DNA of 46,920 nucleotides from Lachnospiraceae bacterium (GTDB taxonomy: Bacteria > Bacillota > Clostridia > Lachnospirales > Lachnospiraceae). This document shows positions 34,716 to 43,862 of the stretch, piece by piece (within the stretch, counting starts at the first letter, position 1; the number at the start of each line of letters is the position of its first letter). The position numbers and the translations under genes are program-made. Below the pieces are notes generated by a model. The model saw only the letters and a program-made list of their open reading frames with translations. It did no database searches and was not told the DNA's origin. The DNA lies in assembly GCA_017614155.1 (NCBI GenBank), contig JAGACK010000035.1, forward strand, positions 1 through 46,920, given 5' to 3'.

Positions 34716-36182
34716 TCAGATGTACCAGTCCTTGAGAAGAGGATAAAGCTGGCGGTATCTCTTGTATTTTTCTTCATAGCGGGCTACGATGGCAGGATCA
34801 GGGCTTACGGTCTTGCTTATGCGGACGATCCTGTCACAGGCTTCCTTCACATCCTTGTATTCACCGCAGGCAACGGCGGCAAGCATTGCGCCTCCCATGG
34901 AAGGTCCCTGTTCGTTTTCCGGAACATCCACTTCTATGCCAAGGATATCTGCCATCATCTTTTTTGCCAGATCTCCCTTTGATCCGCCTCCGCAGATTCT
35001 GGTGCGTTTTACATCAATGCCAAGCTCACGGGCGATCTCAAAGGAATCCCTGATACCGAATGAAATACCTTCCATTACTGCCTGTATCATGTCTGTACGG
35101 CTCGAATCCATAGACATGCCTATGAAAGCGGCGCGGGCATTGGGGTTATTATAAGGAGAGCGCTCGCCCATCAGATAGGGCATGAAGAAAACATTGTTGT
35201 TTCCGAGCATGTCATCGGTTATCTTTCCTTCTTCACCTGCAAAGTCATCTGTCTTCAGGATGTCATTCATGAACCATGCCTTGCAGGAAGCAGCTGAAAG
35301 CATGCAGCCCATGAGATGGTAGTATCCGTCAGCATGCGCGAAGGCATGTATCGCGTTGAACCTGTCAACCTTGAAGTCATGGCTGGAGATAAAGATGGTC
35401 CCTGATGTACCCAGAGAGATGTTCATGAGTCCGTCACCGACACAGCCTGTTCCGACTGCGGCAGCGGCGTTGTCTCCGGCACCTGCTGCAACGGTGACAT
35501 TATCGGACAGACCAAGTTCTGAGGCTATATCGCCTTTTACCTTGCCGACTGCCTCGTAGCTTTCAAAGATCTGAGCGAGCATATCTTCCCTGATGCCGCA
35601 GATATCGCACATTTCCTTTGACCATTTTTTGTTCTTCACATCAAAGAGGAGCATGCCGGAAGCATCCGAAACATCCGTACAGTGAACTCCGGTAAGCTTA
35701 TATGCGATATAATCTTTCGGAAGCATGATCTTTTTAATCTTTGCAAAGAGCTCGGGCTCATTGTTCTTCATCCACAGGATCTTCGGAGCGGTAAAGCCGG
35801 CAAAGGCTATGTTTGCGCAATACTGTGAAAGCTTGTCTTTTCCGATCTCATTATTCAGATAATCGGTTTCTTTCTGGGTGCGGCCGTCGTTCCAGAGCAG
35901 GGCAGGCCTGATGACATTGTCATTTTCATCAAGGACTACCAAACCGTGCATCTGGCCTCCGAAGGAAATACCGGCAACCTGCTTGCCGTCAATATCTTTT
36001 ATAAGGTTTTTAATGCCCTTTTTTGTTGCATCCCACCAGTCTTCCGGCTTCTGTTCGGACCAGCCGGGCTGCGGGAAGGATATGGGATAATCCTCAGATA
36101 CGATGTTGATGATCTTTCCTTCTGAATCCATCAGAAGAAGTTTTTCGGAACTTGTTCCGAGATCGATGCCGATATAATACAT
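34716..36182 (-). CDS. xylB: Xylulokinase
   Basis: 488 residues of the FGGY kinase family, phosphorylating D-xylulose to xylulose 5-phosphate. Features: IGIDLGTSSEKLLLMD at the start, ISFGGQMHGLV, RPALLWNDGRT, DASGMLLFD, AAGAGDNAAAAVGTG, LSLGTSGTIF-like SLGTSGTIFIS, and GGGSKGDLAKKMMADILGI. The MHG and WND motifs are typical of xylulokinase. AAGGGGGT precedes the ATG. No xylose isomerase or transporter is adjacent, and the gene is alone between terminators. Confidence 0.94.
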   Translation of the reverse strand: MYYIGIDLGTSSEKLLLMDSEGKIINIVSEDYPISFPQPGWSEQKPEDWWDATKKGIKNLIKDIDGKQVAGISFGGQMHGLVVLDENDNVIRPALLWNDGRTQKETDYLNNEIGKDKLSQYCANIAFAGFTAPKILWMKNNEPELFAKIKKIMLPKDYIAYKLTGVHCTDVSDASGMLLFDVKNKKWSKEMCDICGIREDMLAQIFESYEAVGKVKGDIASELGLSDNVTVAAGAGDNAAAAVGTGCVGDGLMNISLGTSGTIFISSHDFKVDRFNAIHAFAHADGYYHLMGCMLSAASCKAWFMNDILKTDDFAGEEGKITDDMLGNNNVFFMPYLMGERSPYNNPNARAAFIGMSMDSSRTDMIQAVMEGISFGIRDSFEIARELGIDVKRTRICGGGSKGDLAKKMMADILGIEVDVPENEQGPSMGGAMLAAVACGEYKDVKEACDRIVRISKTVSPDPAIVARYEEKYKRYRQLYPLLKDWYI

Positions 36183-36289
36183 AAGTACCCCCTTTTTCTA
36201 TTGATTTTTGCAATGATGATCCCGAATTCATCGCAGACCACACACATCATTGTACCACCCGGGCCGGAAATTTAACATAGAAAAACCTT

Positions 36290-36318
36290 TTGATTTTTTT
36301 AACTTGGGTATTTACATA
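36290..36318 (+). promoter_or_regulatory. Candidate promoter for the small zinc-ribbon gene
   Basis: TTGATT (36290-36295), a 17-bp spacer and TACATA (36313-36318). The region 36183-36378 otherwise contains the xylB 5' region and no gene I can support. Confidence 0.5.
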
Positions 36319-36378
36319 GCAAGTGTTATGGATTTACACTACATATTGGGTTTAGGGAAAGGAGGAAAACACAATATC

Positions 36379-36543
36379 ATGATATGTACATGTGATGAGT
36401 GCAGATATACCTTCAAGAGAGTCGGAAGCTATAAATATTGTCCGGATTGCGGATCGGACAGGATCAGACAGGCGACTCCAAAGGAAAAAAAGGAATATAT
36501 CGATTATCAGAAGGAGTTTTATCCTAAACAGCAGCTCGCATAA
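36379..36543 (+). CDS. Small zinc-ribbon protein
   Basis: 54 residues with two Cys pairs (CTCDEC and CPDC) forming a rubredoxin-like zinc ribbon, then a charged helix and tail (PKEKKEYIDYQKEFY). Of unknown function; similar tiny ribbons are common in Lachnospiraceae. The ATG at 36379 is the start that leaves just the ribbon. AAAGGAGG lies 13 nt upstream, a long spacing, and the open frame goes back to 36250 without recognisable sequence. Its stop lies inside its own terminator hairpin. Confidence 0.7.
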   Translation: MICTCDECRYTFKRVGSYKYCPDCGSDRIRQATPKEKKEYIDYQKEFYPKQQLA

Positions 36544-36562
36544 CAGCGGCTGCTGTTTTTTT
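36527..36562 (+). terminator. Terminator overlapping the zinc-ribbon gene end
   Basis: AACAGCAGC (36527-36535), within the last codons, pairs with GCTGCTGTT (36549-36557) and is followed by T residues. Confidence 0.8.
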
Positions 36563-36570
36563 GGTGCCAG

Positions 36571-36677
36571 AGGGAGACAGGGGGACGGTCCTTCTGTCTC
36601 CTTCCAGTCAGGTTTATCGGCTGTTTTCGATAATTCTGAAGGAGACAAAAGGACCGTCCCCCTGTCTCCCCTGTCTT
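36571..36677. repeat. Palindromic intergenic element, copy C
   Basis: Arms 36572-36601 and 36641-36670 are inverted copies with one mismatch (CCTTCTG against CCTTTTG). The spacer includes TTTTCGATAATTCTGAA, shared with copy B. It lies between the convergent zinc-ribbon and serpin genes. Confidence 0.93.
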
Positions 36678-36681
36678 CTTT

Positions 36682-38043
36682 TTAAGGTTCGTTTACGGCC
36701 CCTGTAAAGAGGATGGTTCCTGAGGATGCATCCCTGATAACAAAAACGAAGGGCCTGTCGCAGACAAATTCGATCCTTTCTTCATCATCTATCATGGCTC
36801 CGGTGACCCTCATGGTCACTTCCGTGACGGCTGCGGCACGGCTTCCCTCCTCATCAACCTCGATCTTTGCCCTGTGGGCGATATCCGAGATGAACAGTTT
36901 CTCACATATGCCGGAAAGATCAGCTTTTTCGGGGTCAAAGGCAGACCTGATGCCCATTTTCTGAAGCTTCTCCTTTAAGCCCTCAGCTGACAGATCCATG
37001 GTGAATTTTGGCAGACGCAGAGCGGAGATCTTTGTTTCATCTGCAGAAGACAGCTTTGACAGGAATTCTTCCCTTTCCTCTGCCGAAAGGCTTTTGAAAG
37101 CGTCGGGAGATGAAAGATCTGAATCATCCTCCGACATGATGATATCCATCACGGCGGCATCCCCTGCATAGGGGAGCTCGATACCCTTAAAGCCCTTTTC
37201 ATCCAGATATCTGTAATATTCATCATGCATGTTCATCATATCGACAGTCCGGTTGCCGCCGGAAGTCCTGAAGTCCATATCAAAGGTATCATTTGCGTCA
37301 AATTTATATTTCCATTCCCCGTAAAAATAGATGGCATTTATTATATCAAGGACCGTGTTGCTGTCTGATACTGACTGGTAGTCCGGTATGAGATTTTCAG
37401 TCTTGTCACTTACCCACTCCGATATGTCAAGGGAGGCTTTCTGCGGATCATTCTTAAAATCCTCCGGGATGACTTCGGCGTCCATTTTTTCTTCCAGTTT
37501 TGAAATGAAGGAGGGTTCGATACCGTGTTCCTTCTCAAAGCTTTCGTCTATCCACAGTGAATTTGCGATCGTAAGCTTTGCGCCATCGGTGTCATAGCCT
37601 CCGGAAAGCCGGGAGTAACCGTCCATGAATGTGTCCGGATTGGCTATATGGAGGACACCCGCCAGTTCATCGAAGGTATCGTTTTTTGCGCCTGAAAGCA
37701 CCATGGCAAGAGCACTTTCAAGACTCATCGGTGAAAAAAAGACATTTGAGCCTGTATCCTGCAGATCGTAAAATTCCCAGTTGAAGGTATTTACAGTCTC
37801 TGAAAGAGGCAGGTCGGAGGCAGGTTTTTCAGGAGCTTTGCCTTCGGGGACAGAAACGTTCTCTTCGGTATCCGCGGATTCTTTGGATGTTTCCCCTCCA
37901 AGAGAGACTTCGGATTCCGTTTCTATGGGCTTTAAGTCTGACGGGGACACATCGGCGGTCTTTTTCGCGCATCCTGAAAACAGTGCGCATACGGATAATA
38001 AGAACGCGCAGGATATGATCTTTTCAATATTTTTATTCTTCAT
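36682..38043 (-). CDS. Serpin-family protease inhibitor lipoprotein
   Basis: 453 residues. A lipoprotein signal (lipobox LFSGC) and a Ser/Glu/Pro-rich spacer (about 27-75) lead to a full serpin domain: NVFFSPMSLESALAMVLSGA, LTIANSLWID, VLDIINAIYFYGEWK, and the C-terminal PFVFVIRDASSGTILFTGAV. The reactive loop starts DEEGSRAAAVTEVT; by the usual 17-residue count from the hinge Glu (E398), P1-P1' would be T414-G415. The small-residue hinge predicts an inhibitory serpin shown on the cell surface. The start at 38043 has GGGAGG 6 nt upstream and lies inside the end of rsmI. It is the last gene of the minus-strand operon. Confidence 0.92.
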   Translation of the reverse strand: MKNKNIEKIISCAFLLSVCALFSGCAKKTADVSPSDLKPIETESEVSLGGETSKESADTEENVSVPEGKAPEKPASDLPLSETVNTFNWEFYDLQDTGSNVFFSPMSLESALAMVLSGAKNDTFDELAGVLHIANPDTFMDGYSRLSGGYDTDGAKLTIANSLWIDESFEKEHGIEPSFISKLEEKMDAEVIPEDFKNDPQKASLDISEWVSDKTENLIPDYQSVSDSNTVLDIINAIYFYGEWKYKFDANDTFDMDFRTSGGNRTVDMMNMHDEYYRYLDEKGFKGIELPYAGDAAVMDIIMSEDDSDLSSPDAFKSLSAEEREEFLSKLSSADETKISALRLPKFTMDLSAEGLKEKLQKMGIRSAFDPEKADLSGICEKLFISDIAHRAKIEVDEEGSRAAAVTEVTMRVTGAMIDDEERIEFVCDRPFVFVIRDASSGTILFTGAVNEP

Positions 38044-38899
38044 TTTCATCCTCCCTGACAAGCAGATTATAGATATCTCTTTTTGAAACGCCCCTGTCCT
38101 TTGCCACCTGTTTCATGGCGCTTTTTTTGTCCATACCGGATGACAGGTAGATCTTCATATGTTCCGAAGGGGAAATATCTTCCCACTTTTTTCTTTCTTC
38201 TTCCATGAGAAGGGAAGGATCCTTTCCTTCTATTACCAGCACGAATTCTCCTTTCGGATCGGTATCCTCACAGTATGCTGCGGCGCTTTTCAGGTCAAAC
38301 CGGAGTATTTCTTCATGAACCTTTGTCAGTTCACGGCACAGGGCTGTCTTCCGGTTTCCCAGAGTATCGAGCAGAAGCTGAAGGGTTTCTTTCAGACGAT
38401 GGGGGGCCTCATAGAGTATGATGGTCCTTGTTTCATCTGCCAGTTCTTCCAGGATGGCTGTTCTTTCTTTTTTATCAGATGGAAGGAAGCCTTCAAATAT
38501 AAATCTCCGGGTAGACAGCCCGGACAGTGTCAGCGCTGTCACAAAGGCCGTGGGGCCCGGAAGCGAAGTGACGCGGATCCCTTCATCGATGCATTTTTTT
38601 ACCAGGACTTCACCGGGATCTGATATCGCAGGTGTTCCGGCATCCGTTACCAGAGCGATATCCTTTCCCTCGAGGAGATCTTTTATCAAAAGATCTGCCT
38701 TGTCGTATTTATTATGCTCATGATAGCTTGTCAGCCTGTTCTGTATGTTGAAATGATTCAGGAGTTTTAATGTGTTCCTGGTATCCTCGGCCGCTATGAT
38801 ATCGACGCTTTCAAGGGTGTCACGGACCCTTTTTGTCATATCGCCCAGATTTCCGACCGGGGTGGCGCACAGATACAGGGTGCCCTTTTCAATAGCCAT
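38033..38899 (-). CDS. rsmI: 16S rRNA (cytidine-1402-2'-O)-methyltransferase
   Basis: 288 residues of the tetrapyrrole-methylase fold that methylates the ribose of C1402 in 16S rRNA. Motifs: GTLYLCATPVGNLGDMTKR, IIAAEDTRNTLKLLNHF, YHEHNK, ALVTDAGTPAISDPGE and SLPGPTAFVTALTLSGL. The ATG at 38899 is chosen for GAGGAGA about 10 nt upstream and the family start; the open frame extends 42 codons into trmN6 without homology. It overlaps trmN6 and the serpin gene, each by about 11 bp. Confidence 0.95.
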   Translation of the reverse strand: MAIEKGTLYLCATPVGNLGDMTKRVRDTLESVDIIAAEDTRNTLKLLNHFNIQNRLTSYHEHNKYDKADLLIKDLLEGKDIALVTDAGTPAISDPGEVLVKKCIDEGIRVTSLPGPTAFVTALTLSGLSTRRFIFEGFLPSDKKERTAILEELADETRTIILYEAPHRLKETLQLLLDTLGNRKTALCRELTKVHEEILRFDLKSAAAYCEDTDPKGEFVLVIEGKDPSLLMEEERKKWEDISPSEHMKIYLSSGMDKKSAMKQVAKDRGVSKRDIYNLLVREDENEE

Positions 38900-39635
38900 A
38901 AATTCCGGTAATCTCCTCTGTGTATTTTCCGTCCGGTCCGTATATGATGAGAGGCTTTTCCACGCAAAGATAAGAACCGCCGTTCTTTCTGCCCTCCAAA
39001 AGCACCATGACGGGTTCTTTTTCAACGGAAGGGTAGACCAGTTTCAGCCTCTTTGGTTCCAGCCTGTACCTTCTCATGGTATCGATCGCGTCAGCCAGGC
39101 GGAAGGGCCTGTGGACCATGCTGAAGATACCGCCGTCCTTCAGGACATGGGCAGCAGCGCGTACCACATCCGAAAGATCGCACAGAAGCTCATGTTTCGC
39201 TATCGCAATGCTTTCATCGGGATTGCAAAGGCCTGAACCTTTTACCATATAGGGAGGATTTGAAGTAACAACATCAAAAGAAGCAGAGGGGAAAAGCCTG
39301 TCTGCTTCCTTTAAGTCTGCATTTATTATATCGATCCTTGATTCCAGGCTGTTTAAGGTCACGCTCCTGGATGCCATATCAGCGATCTTTTCCTGTATTT
39401 CTATACCGGTGATGTGTTCCGCCTTTGTCTTTGCGCTCAAAAGTATCGGGATGATACCTGTGCCGGTACAAAGATCGAGCACTCTGCTGCCGTCGGGAAC
39501 ATTTGCAAAACCCGAAAGAAGCACAGCATCCATGCCAAAACAGAAAGAGGATGGATCCTGTATGATGGAAAGACCGTTTCTTTCCAGATCGTCGATCCGT
39601 TCGCCTTCCTTTAACAGGCTGTTATCAGTCGTCAT
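38889..39635 (-). CDS. trmN6: TrmN6/YabB-type adenine-N6 methyltransferase
   Basis: 248 residues. SAM motif VLDLCTGTGIIPILLSA, acidic GIEIQEK and catalytic SNPPYMV mark an N6-adenine methyltransferase of the tRNA1(Val) A37 type, corresponding to B. subtilis yabB. The position between ricT and rsmI matches the conserved Firmicute order. ATG 39635 overlaps the ricT stop by 11 bp. The tRNA target is inferred from family and position. Confidence 0.88.
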   Translation of the reverse strand: MTTDNSLLKEGERIDDLERNGLSIIQDPSSFCFGMDAVLLSGFANVPDGSRVLDLCTGTGIIPILLSAKTKAEHITGIEIQEKIADMASRSVTLNSLESRIDIINADLKEADRLFPSASFDVVTSNPPYMVKGSGLCNPDESIAIAKHELLCDLSDVVRAAAHVLKDGGIFSMVHRPFRLADAIDTMRRYRLEPKRLKLVYPSVEKEPVMVLLEGRKNGGSYLCVEKPLIIYGPDGKYTEEITGIYGY

Positions 39636-40554
39636 CAAGCTTTGACTTTCCGCCCTCCTGCTTCTCAAGCTTTTCGAGCTCTTTCAGTTCGTTTTCCGAA
39701 AGATCTTTTCCGTGATCAGACCCTTTTTTGTTCTTGGGACGCCTGGGCCTGAACCTGAGATCGCCTGCGTGATACTCTTTTATCTCTTTTTCATCACCTT
39801 CGTCTACTATGACTTTCACAAGCTGACGGAGCACATTTACGCTCTCAACCTGTCCCTTAAGTCCGTCGGGCGTGGTAACGGTGTCGCCGATGGCGGGAAG
39901 CAGCTTGTTCAGGTATTCATAGGTATCTTCCTCGTTTTTGAGACAGCACATCAGCCTTCCGCAGACTCCGGAGATCTTTGCCGGATTGAGAGAGAGGTTC
40001 TGTTCTTTTGCCATTTTGATGGAAACGGGGGCAAAATCGGAAAGATATGCATGACAGCACAGCACTCTGCCGCAGATGCCGATCCCTCCGGTAATTTTTG
40101 TCTCATCCCTGACGCCGATCTGTCTGAGTTCTATCCTGGTTCTGAAAACGGATGCCAGATCCTTTACCAGATCCCTGAAATCCACCCTTCCGTCAGCGGT
40201 AAAATAGAAAAGAAGCTTGTTTCCGTCAAAGGTGTATTCCGCCTCCACAAGCTTCATATCAAGCTTGTGTGCATGGATCTTTTCCAGACAGACTAGATAG
40301 GCATCCTTTTCCCTGTCCCTGTTCTTTTTTTCGACCTCGTCATCTTCGGGAGTAGCAATGCGCTTTACTTTTTTCAGGGGCTGGTTTACCTTGTCGTCCT
40401 CAAGCTCCCTGATGTCGGAGACTACCTTGCCGTATTCGACACCCCTGGAAGTCTCTACGATGACATGATCGCCTTTTTTTATCTCAAGTTCTCCGGGAGA
40501 GAAATAATAGATCTTTCCTGCCGTTCTGAACCTGACGCATATTATCCTGGTCAT
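39625..40554 (-). CDS. ricT: PSP1-domain protein RicT (YaaT)
   Basis: 309 residues with the PSP1 C-terminal domain and the Cys-rich signature GICGRVLCCHAYLSDF ... GVCGRLMCCLKNE that in B. subtilis helps the RicA-RicF-RicT (Y-) complex bind Fe-S clusters. That complex aids RNase Y-dependent mRNA maturation and phosphorelay activity. The basic C-terminal tail (RRPKNKKGSD onward) is disordered. It has an ATGA overlap with holB. RicA and RicF are not in the window. Confidence 0.93.
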   Translation of the reverse strand: MTRIICVRFRTAGKIYYFSPGELEIKKGDHVIVETSRGVEYGKVVSDIRELEDDKVNQPLKKVKRIATPEDDEVEKKNRDREKDAYLVCLEKIHAHKLDMKLVEAEYTFDGNKLLFYFTADGRVDFRDLVKDLASVFRTRIELRQIGVRDETKITGGIGICGRVLCCHAYLSDFAPVSIKMAKEQNLSLNPAKISGVCGRLMCCLKNEEDTYEYLNKLLPAIGDTVTTPDGLKGQVESVNVLRQLVKVIVDEGDEKEIKEYHAGDLRFRPRRPKNKKGSDHGKDLSENELKELEKLEKQEGGKSKLDDD

Positions 40555-41558
40555 TGACTTATCACCGGCTCCGAAATGTTAAGCAGCAGTACATCCAGTC
40601 CTGCCTGAACGTTCACATTTGACCTGAGCCGTCCTTTCAGTTCTTCTGTTGATCTGATTACCCGTCCTATCTCATTGTAGTCTGTTTCCCGGGCTTTCGA
40701 TTCAATATACTCCGTTTCATCGATAAATGTCAACGAAGCCTGTTCTCCCATGGTTTTATACATGAGGATATCCCTGTATACCAGAAGGATGGTATCAAGT
40801 ATCTGCAGGACGCCTGTCCTGTCCGACGAGGCCTCCTTTGAAAAAGCAAAGATTTCATTTGACGGGAGGTTTTTTGATCTTTTGATCAGATCCATGGTCC
40901 TGCCCAGATCCTCCCTGAAATTTTCGGACCGGAGGAAATCATAAGCATTTCCGATCGAGCCTCCCGCAAAGGCCGCACAGATAGAGGCTTCTTTTTCACC
41001 GGCGGCAGCATTTTTTATCAGGTAGTCCTTTACCGTTTCATTCGGAAGGGGAACGGTTGAAATATGTGAGCACCTCGAATGGATAGTAGGGATCAGGGAG
41101 GAGGGATTATCCGTAACAAGGATGATAACAGCATATGCCGGCGGCTCCTCGATGCTTTTCAGCAGGGCGTTCTGTGCCCGGATGTTCATCATATCGCTAT
41201 CCGGTATGATGTAGATCTTTTTTCCTTTGTAATAGGGTCTGACCTGTATACCGGATACCAGCTGTTCCTTGATCTCGTCTATTGAGATGAGGGCTGGCTT
41301 TTCATGAGTCAGGGTGATCAGGTCCGGGTGATTTCCGGAAATGGCCATTTTGCAGGAATGACAGGTTCCGCAGGGTTTATCTTCTCCGGACCCGCAAAGC
41401 AGAGCCATGCCAAAAAGACGGGCCAGAGTCTTTTTCCCGCTTCCCTTCATACCGGAAAGGATGTAGGCATGACCGGCCCGGTCGTTTTTTGCCGCATCGG
41501 CAAAATAGTCCTTTATTCTTTTCTGCCCGATAAAATCTGAAAATCCTGTTATTTCCAT
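40551..41558 (-). CDS. holB: DNA polymerase III delta' subunit
   Basis: 335 residues, a clamp-loader subunit. FSDFIGQKRIKDYF, the P-loop-like GMKGSGKKTLARLF, a zinc cluster with CGTCHSC, NALLKSIEEPPAYAVIILVT and the SRC motif (HSRCSHI) are typical. The ATG at 41558 has AAAGAGA 5 nt upstream; a GTG at 41573 would give a 4-bp overlap with the preceding yaaR-like gene and is an alternative. Confidence 0.93.
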   Translation of the reverse strand: MEITGFSDFIGQKRIKDYFADAAKNDRAGHAYILSGMKGSGKKTLARLFGMALLCGSGEDKPCGTCHSCKMAISGNHPDLITLTHEKPALISIDEIKEQLVSGIQVRPYYKGKKIYIIPDSDMMNIRAQNALLKSIEEPPAYAVIILVTDNPSSLIPTIHSRCSHISTVPLPNETVKDYLIKNAAAGEKEASICAAFAGGSIGNAYDFLRSENFREDLGRTMDLIKRSKNLPSNEIFAFSKEASSDRTGVLQILDTILLVYRDILMYKTMGEQASLTFIDETEYIESKARETDYNEIGRVIRSTEELKGRLRSNVNVQAGLDVLLLNISEPVISQ

Positions 41559-41569
41559 GCGATTCTCTT

Positions 41570-42010
41570 TCACATCAAAAGGTCGATGAGAAGCCCCCTG
41601 ATCTCGCCTATCTTTGCAAGGATGGCAAGATTGTCGCTTTCATCTTTTAAGAGCTCTTCCGCAAGCTCATCCAGGTTCTGGTCCACGAGGTGGATGATAC
41701 CGTATACTCTGTGCCGGCCTCTCTTGTCCAGGAAGTTCTGTCTGGAAAACTTATGGGAGCGGTTCAGTATCTCATTCATGAAGTCTTTGACCAGAGAGCG
41801 GTACTTCCTCATATCCTTGATATCCTTTTTTTTGGATATGCGTTCGCCCTGGGCAGTTATCTCTCCCATGAGCGCAGAAAGGCGCTCCTGCAGATCCTGC
41901 TCTTCGATGTTGCTGATGAGAGCGAATCTGAAGGCATCATCTGACTGCTGTACCGGCGCCGTCTCCTGTGTGGGAGCTATATTGTTCAGATTATTTACCT
42001 TGATATCCAT
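41570..42010 (-). CDS. yaaR: YaaR (DUF327) family protein
   Basis: 146 residues, mostly helical, with the family pattern [18 protein letters not shown] and [20 protein letters not shown]. Function is not established in any organism I know. It always travels with holB in Firmicutes and does so here. It overlaps the kinase-like gene by 20 bp. Confidence 0.88.
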   Translation of the reverse strand: MDIKVNNLNNIAPTQETAPVQQSDDAFRFALISNIEEQDLQERLSALMGEITAQGERISKKKDIKDMRKYRSLVKDFMNEILNRSHKFSRQNFLDKRGRHRVYGIIHLVDQNLDELAEELLKDESDNLAILAKIGEIRGLLIDLLM

Positions 42011-42581
42011 GGTCGATGAAGTTTAATATCTCCTTCAGGCAAAGATCGAGGTCCTTGTTTTCAAATCTTTTTGTTATGCAGGCTTCCTTCAGTTTTTCCT
42101 CCGAGAAATCCTCCGAATCGGAAAGAAATCTTCTGCACATTTCCCTGTATTTCGGTTCGTTTTGCGAACGTTCACGGTTCAGGGCACGGCTCAGTCTCTC
42201 ACCGTCTTCTACCTCTATATATATCGGCCTGATCCTGTCTTTTCCAAAATAATCCCTTAACCTGAGAAAGGATTCCAAAGTCCCGATGCCGAGAAGGTCT
42301 CCTTCTTTGTCATCCAGGCTTCCGTCATCCACGGTGAAGTAACGCCATGGGCCTTCCGCGGTCTCATACAGTCTTTCTTCAATGATCTTTCCGCCGGAAC
42401 GGATATGCTCATATTCTTTTTCGTTCACAAAATGGTAATCATCTCCGTCCTTTTCCCCTTTTCTTAAGGGGCGGGTAGTGTAGATGATGATCTTTTTCAG
42501 GGCTGTCTGCCCTATCAGCTTTTTGTAGATGCTGTCCTTCCCCGATGCGCTTTTTCCCATCAGATAATAGATATATCCCAT
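41991..42581 (-). CDS. Divergent guanylate-kinase-like protein
   Basis: 196 residues. The P-loop [14 protein letters not shown] and the GMP-site-like [18 protein letters not shown] are of the guanylate kinase type. After that it departs: the usual YGT is replaced by WRYFT (near 79), and the lid carries [15 protein letters not shown]. It sits where thymidylate kinase (tmk) lies in the B. subtilis yaaO-tmk-yaaQ-yaaR-holB cluster. It could be a true Gmk, a second Gmk paralogue, or a kinase with changed specificity. It starts inside the end of the decarboxylase frame (22-bp overlap), implying coupled translation. Confidence 0.75.
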   Translation of the reverse strand: MGYIYYLMGKSASGKDSIYKKLIGQTALKKIIIYTTRPLRKGEKDGDDYHFVNEKEYEHIRSGGKIIEERLYETAEGPWRYFTVDDGSLDDKEGDLLGIGTLESFLRLRDYFGKDRIRPIYIEVEDGERLSRALNRERSQNEPKYREMCRRFLSDSEDFSEEKLKEACITKRFENKDLDLCLKEILNFIDHGYQGK

Positions 42582-43862
42582 CCGTCCAGTCCTATGATAC
42601 GGGCGCCGTCCTCCCTGTATGCAAGCACGGCGTCTATGCTTTCCTGTTCTATGATCTCTCCCGGAACGATGATCGGTATGTCCGGTGGAAAGGCATATAC
42701 AAAGGAGGCAGAGACCTGTCCTTTGGCCTTTCTGATATCCGCCCTGCGTTTAGGGCAGTTTTCCGCTTCGTAAATATTCATCCATATCCCCTGCCGCATC
42801 CATCAGCCTTTGGAAGCCCTCAGGGCTGTCCATTATGGAGCTGATGCAAAGACATATTCTTCCTGCGCCGTATTCCGGCTCTATCCGGTATTTTTCGCGC
42901 AGTATTTCCGCGATCCTGCTCCCGGAGAGCTTCCGGCTCTTATCATATAAGCAGATCTTTGAAGGATCCTTTCCAAAGGAGCCGCTTTTTTTCACGGATG
43001 CTTCATCCAGAGCCTTTATAAAGGCATTGCCGTTCAACCGGGCATACAGCTTAGCCAGCATCCCGTCCAGGCGGGATCTTTTCCGGGGTCCTTCATTTTC
43101 AAGGATGTCAAAGCAGGTTTCGATACCCGACATGAGGATATATGAAGGAGAGCTCGTCTGAAAAATGTTTATGAAAAACTTCAGCCTCTGCGTGTCTATC
43201 CTGTCCCCGTTTACAAGACAGAGGGCAGAAGATGTAAATGCCGGAAGTGTCTTGTGAAGGCTTACTATCACTATGTCCGCTTTTTCCGATATATCCAGAT
43301 GGGCTCCGTGGGCTGCATCCACGATGAGAGGTATTCCAAATGAGTGGACCGTATCCGCTATTGTATCAACATCTGAAATGATGCCCTCATAGGTGGGAGA
43401 AGTAATAAAAACGGCCCGGATATCATCACTTGATCCAAGGCATCTTCGTATGTCATCGTTTTTTATGCTTCCCGAAACACCGTATTCATCCATTATGTCC
43501 GGATATACATAGACCGGCTCGAGCTCGCCCAGATATACGGCATCATATGCGCTTTTGTGACTGTTGCGGGCCATCAGCAGGCGGCCGTGGTGCGGCACAA
43601 GGCAGCTTATGGATGAGAGTATCCCGCATGTGGATCCGTTGACCAGAAGAAAAGCCCTGTCTGCACCGTAGTAGGCAGCGGCTCTGTCCTCCAGGGATTT
43701 AATGATGCCGTCCGGATCCGACAGCGCATCAAAGCCCTCGATCTCCGTGATATCGATGCCATAGGCGCCGGCAAGGGGTCCTGTCCGTATCGCTCGCTTG
43801 TGTCCGGGCATATGGAAAGGGTACGTATCGGAAGAAGAAAGTGATAAAAGCTCCTTTTTCAA
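42560..43862 (-). CDS. Orn/Lys/Arg decarboxylase-type PLP enzyme, split by a +1 shift
   Basis: A fold-type I PLP protein (YaaO/SpeA-like short form). The first frame (about 370 residues to a TAA at 42750-42752) has PFHMPGHKR, VNGSTCGI, VDAAHGAHLD and the PLP-lysine segment SLHKTLPAF. The C-terminal domain (GQVSASFVYAFPPDIPIIVP) continues in the +1 frame to 42560. Joining them at CCC-UAA gives about 433 residues, near family length. The start is TTG at 43862 (TTGA overlap with the HD gene, GAGGAA upstream). The break may be programmed frameshifting, a mutation or a sequencing error. The product may be agmatine/cadaverine or a lipid-linked role; the substrate is not deducible. Confidence 0.75.
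42749..42758 (-). other. Candidate +1 frameshift site CTG-CCC-TAA-A
   Basis: On the minus strand the first frame reads CTG CCC TAA. Slipping by one base on CCC gives CCT AAA and opens the C-terminal frame. A Pro codon with a stop in the A site is the context of known +1 sites. Confidence 0.4.
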
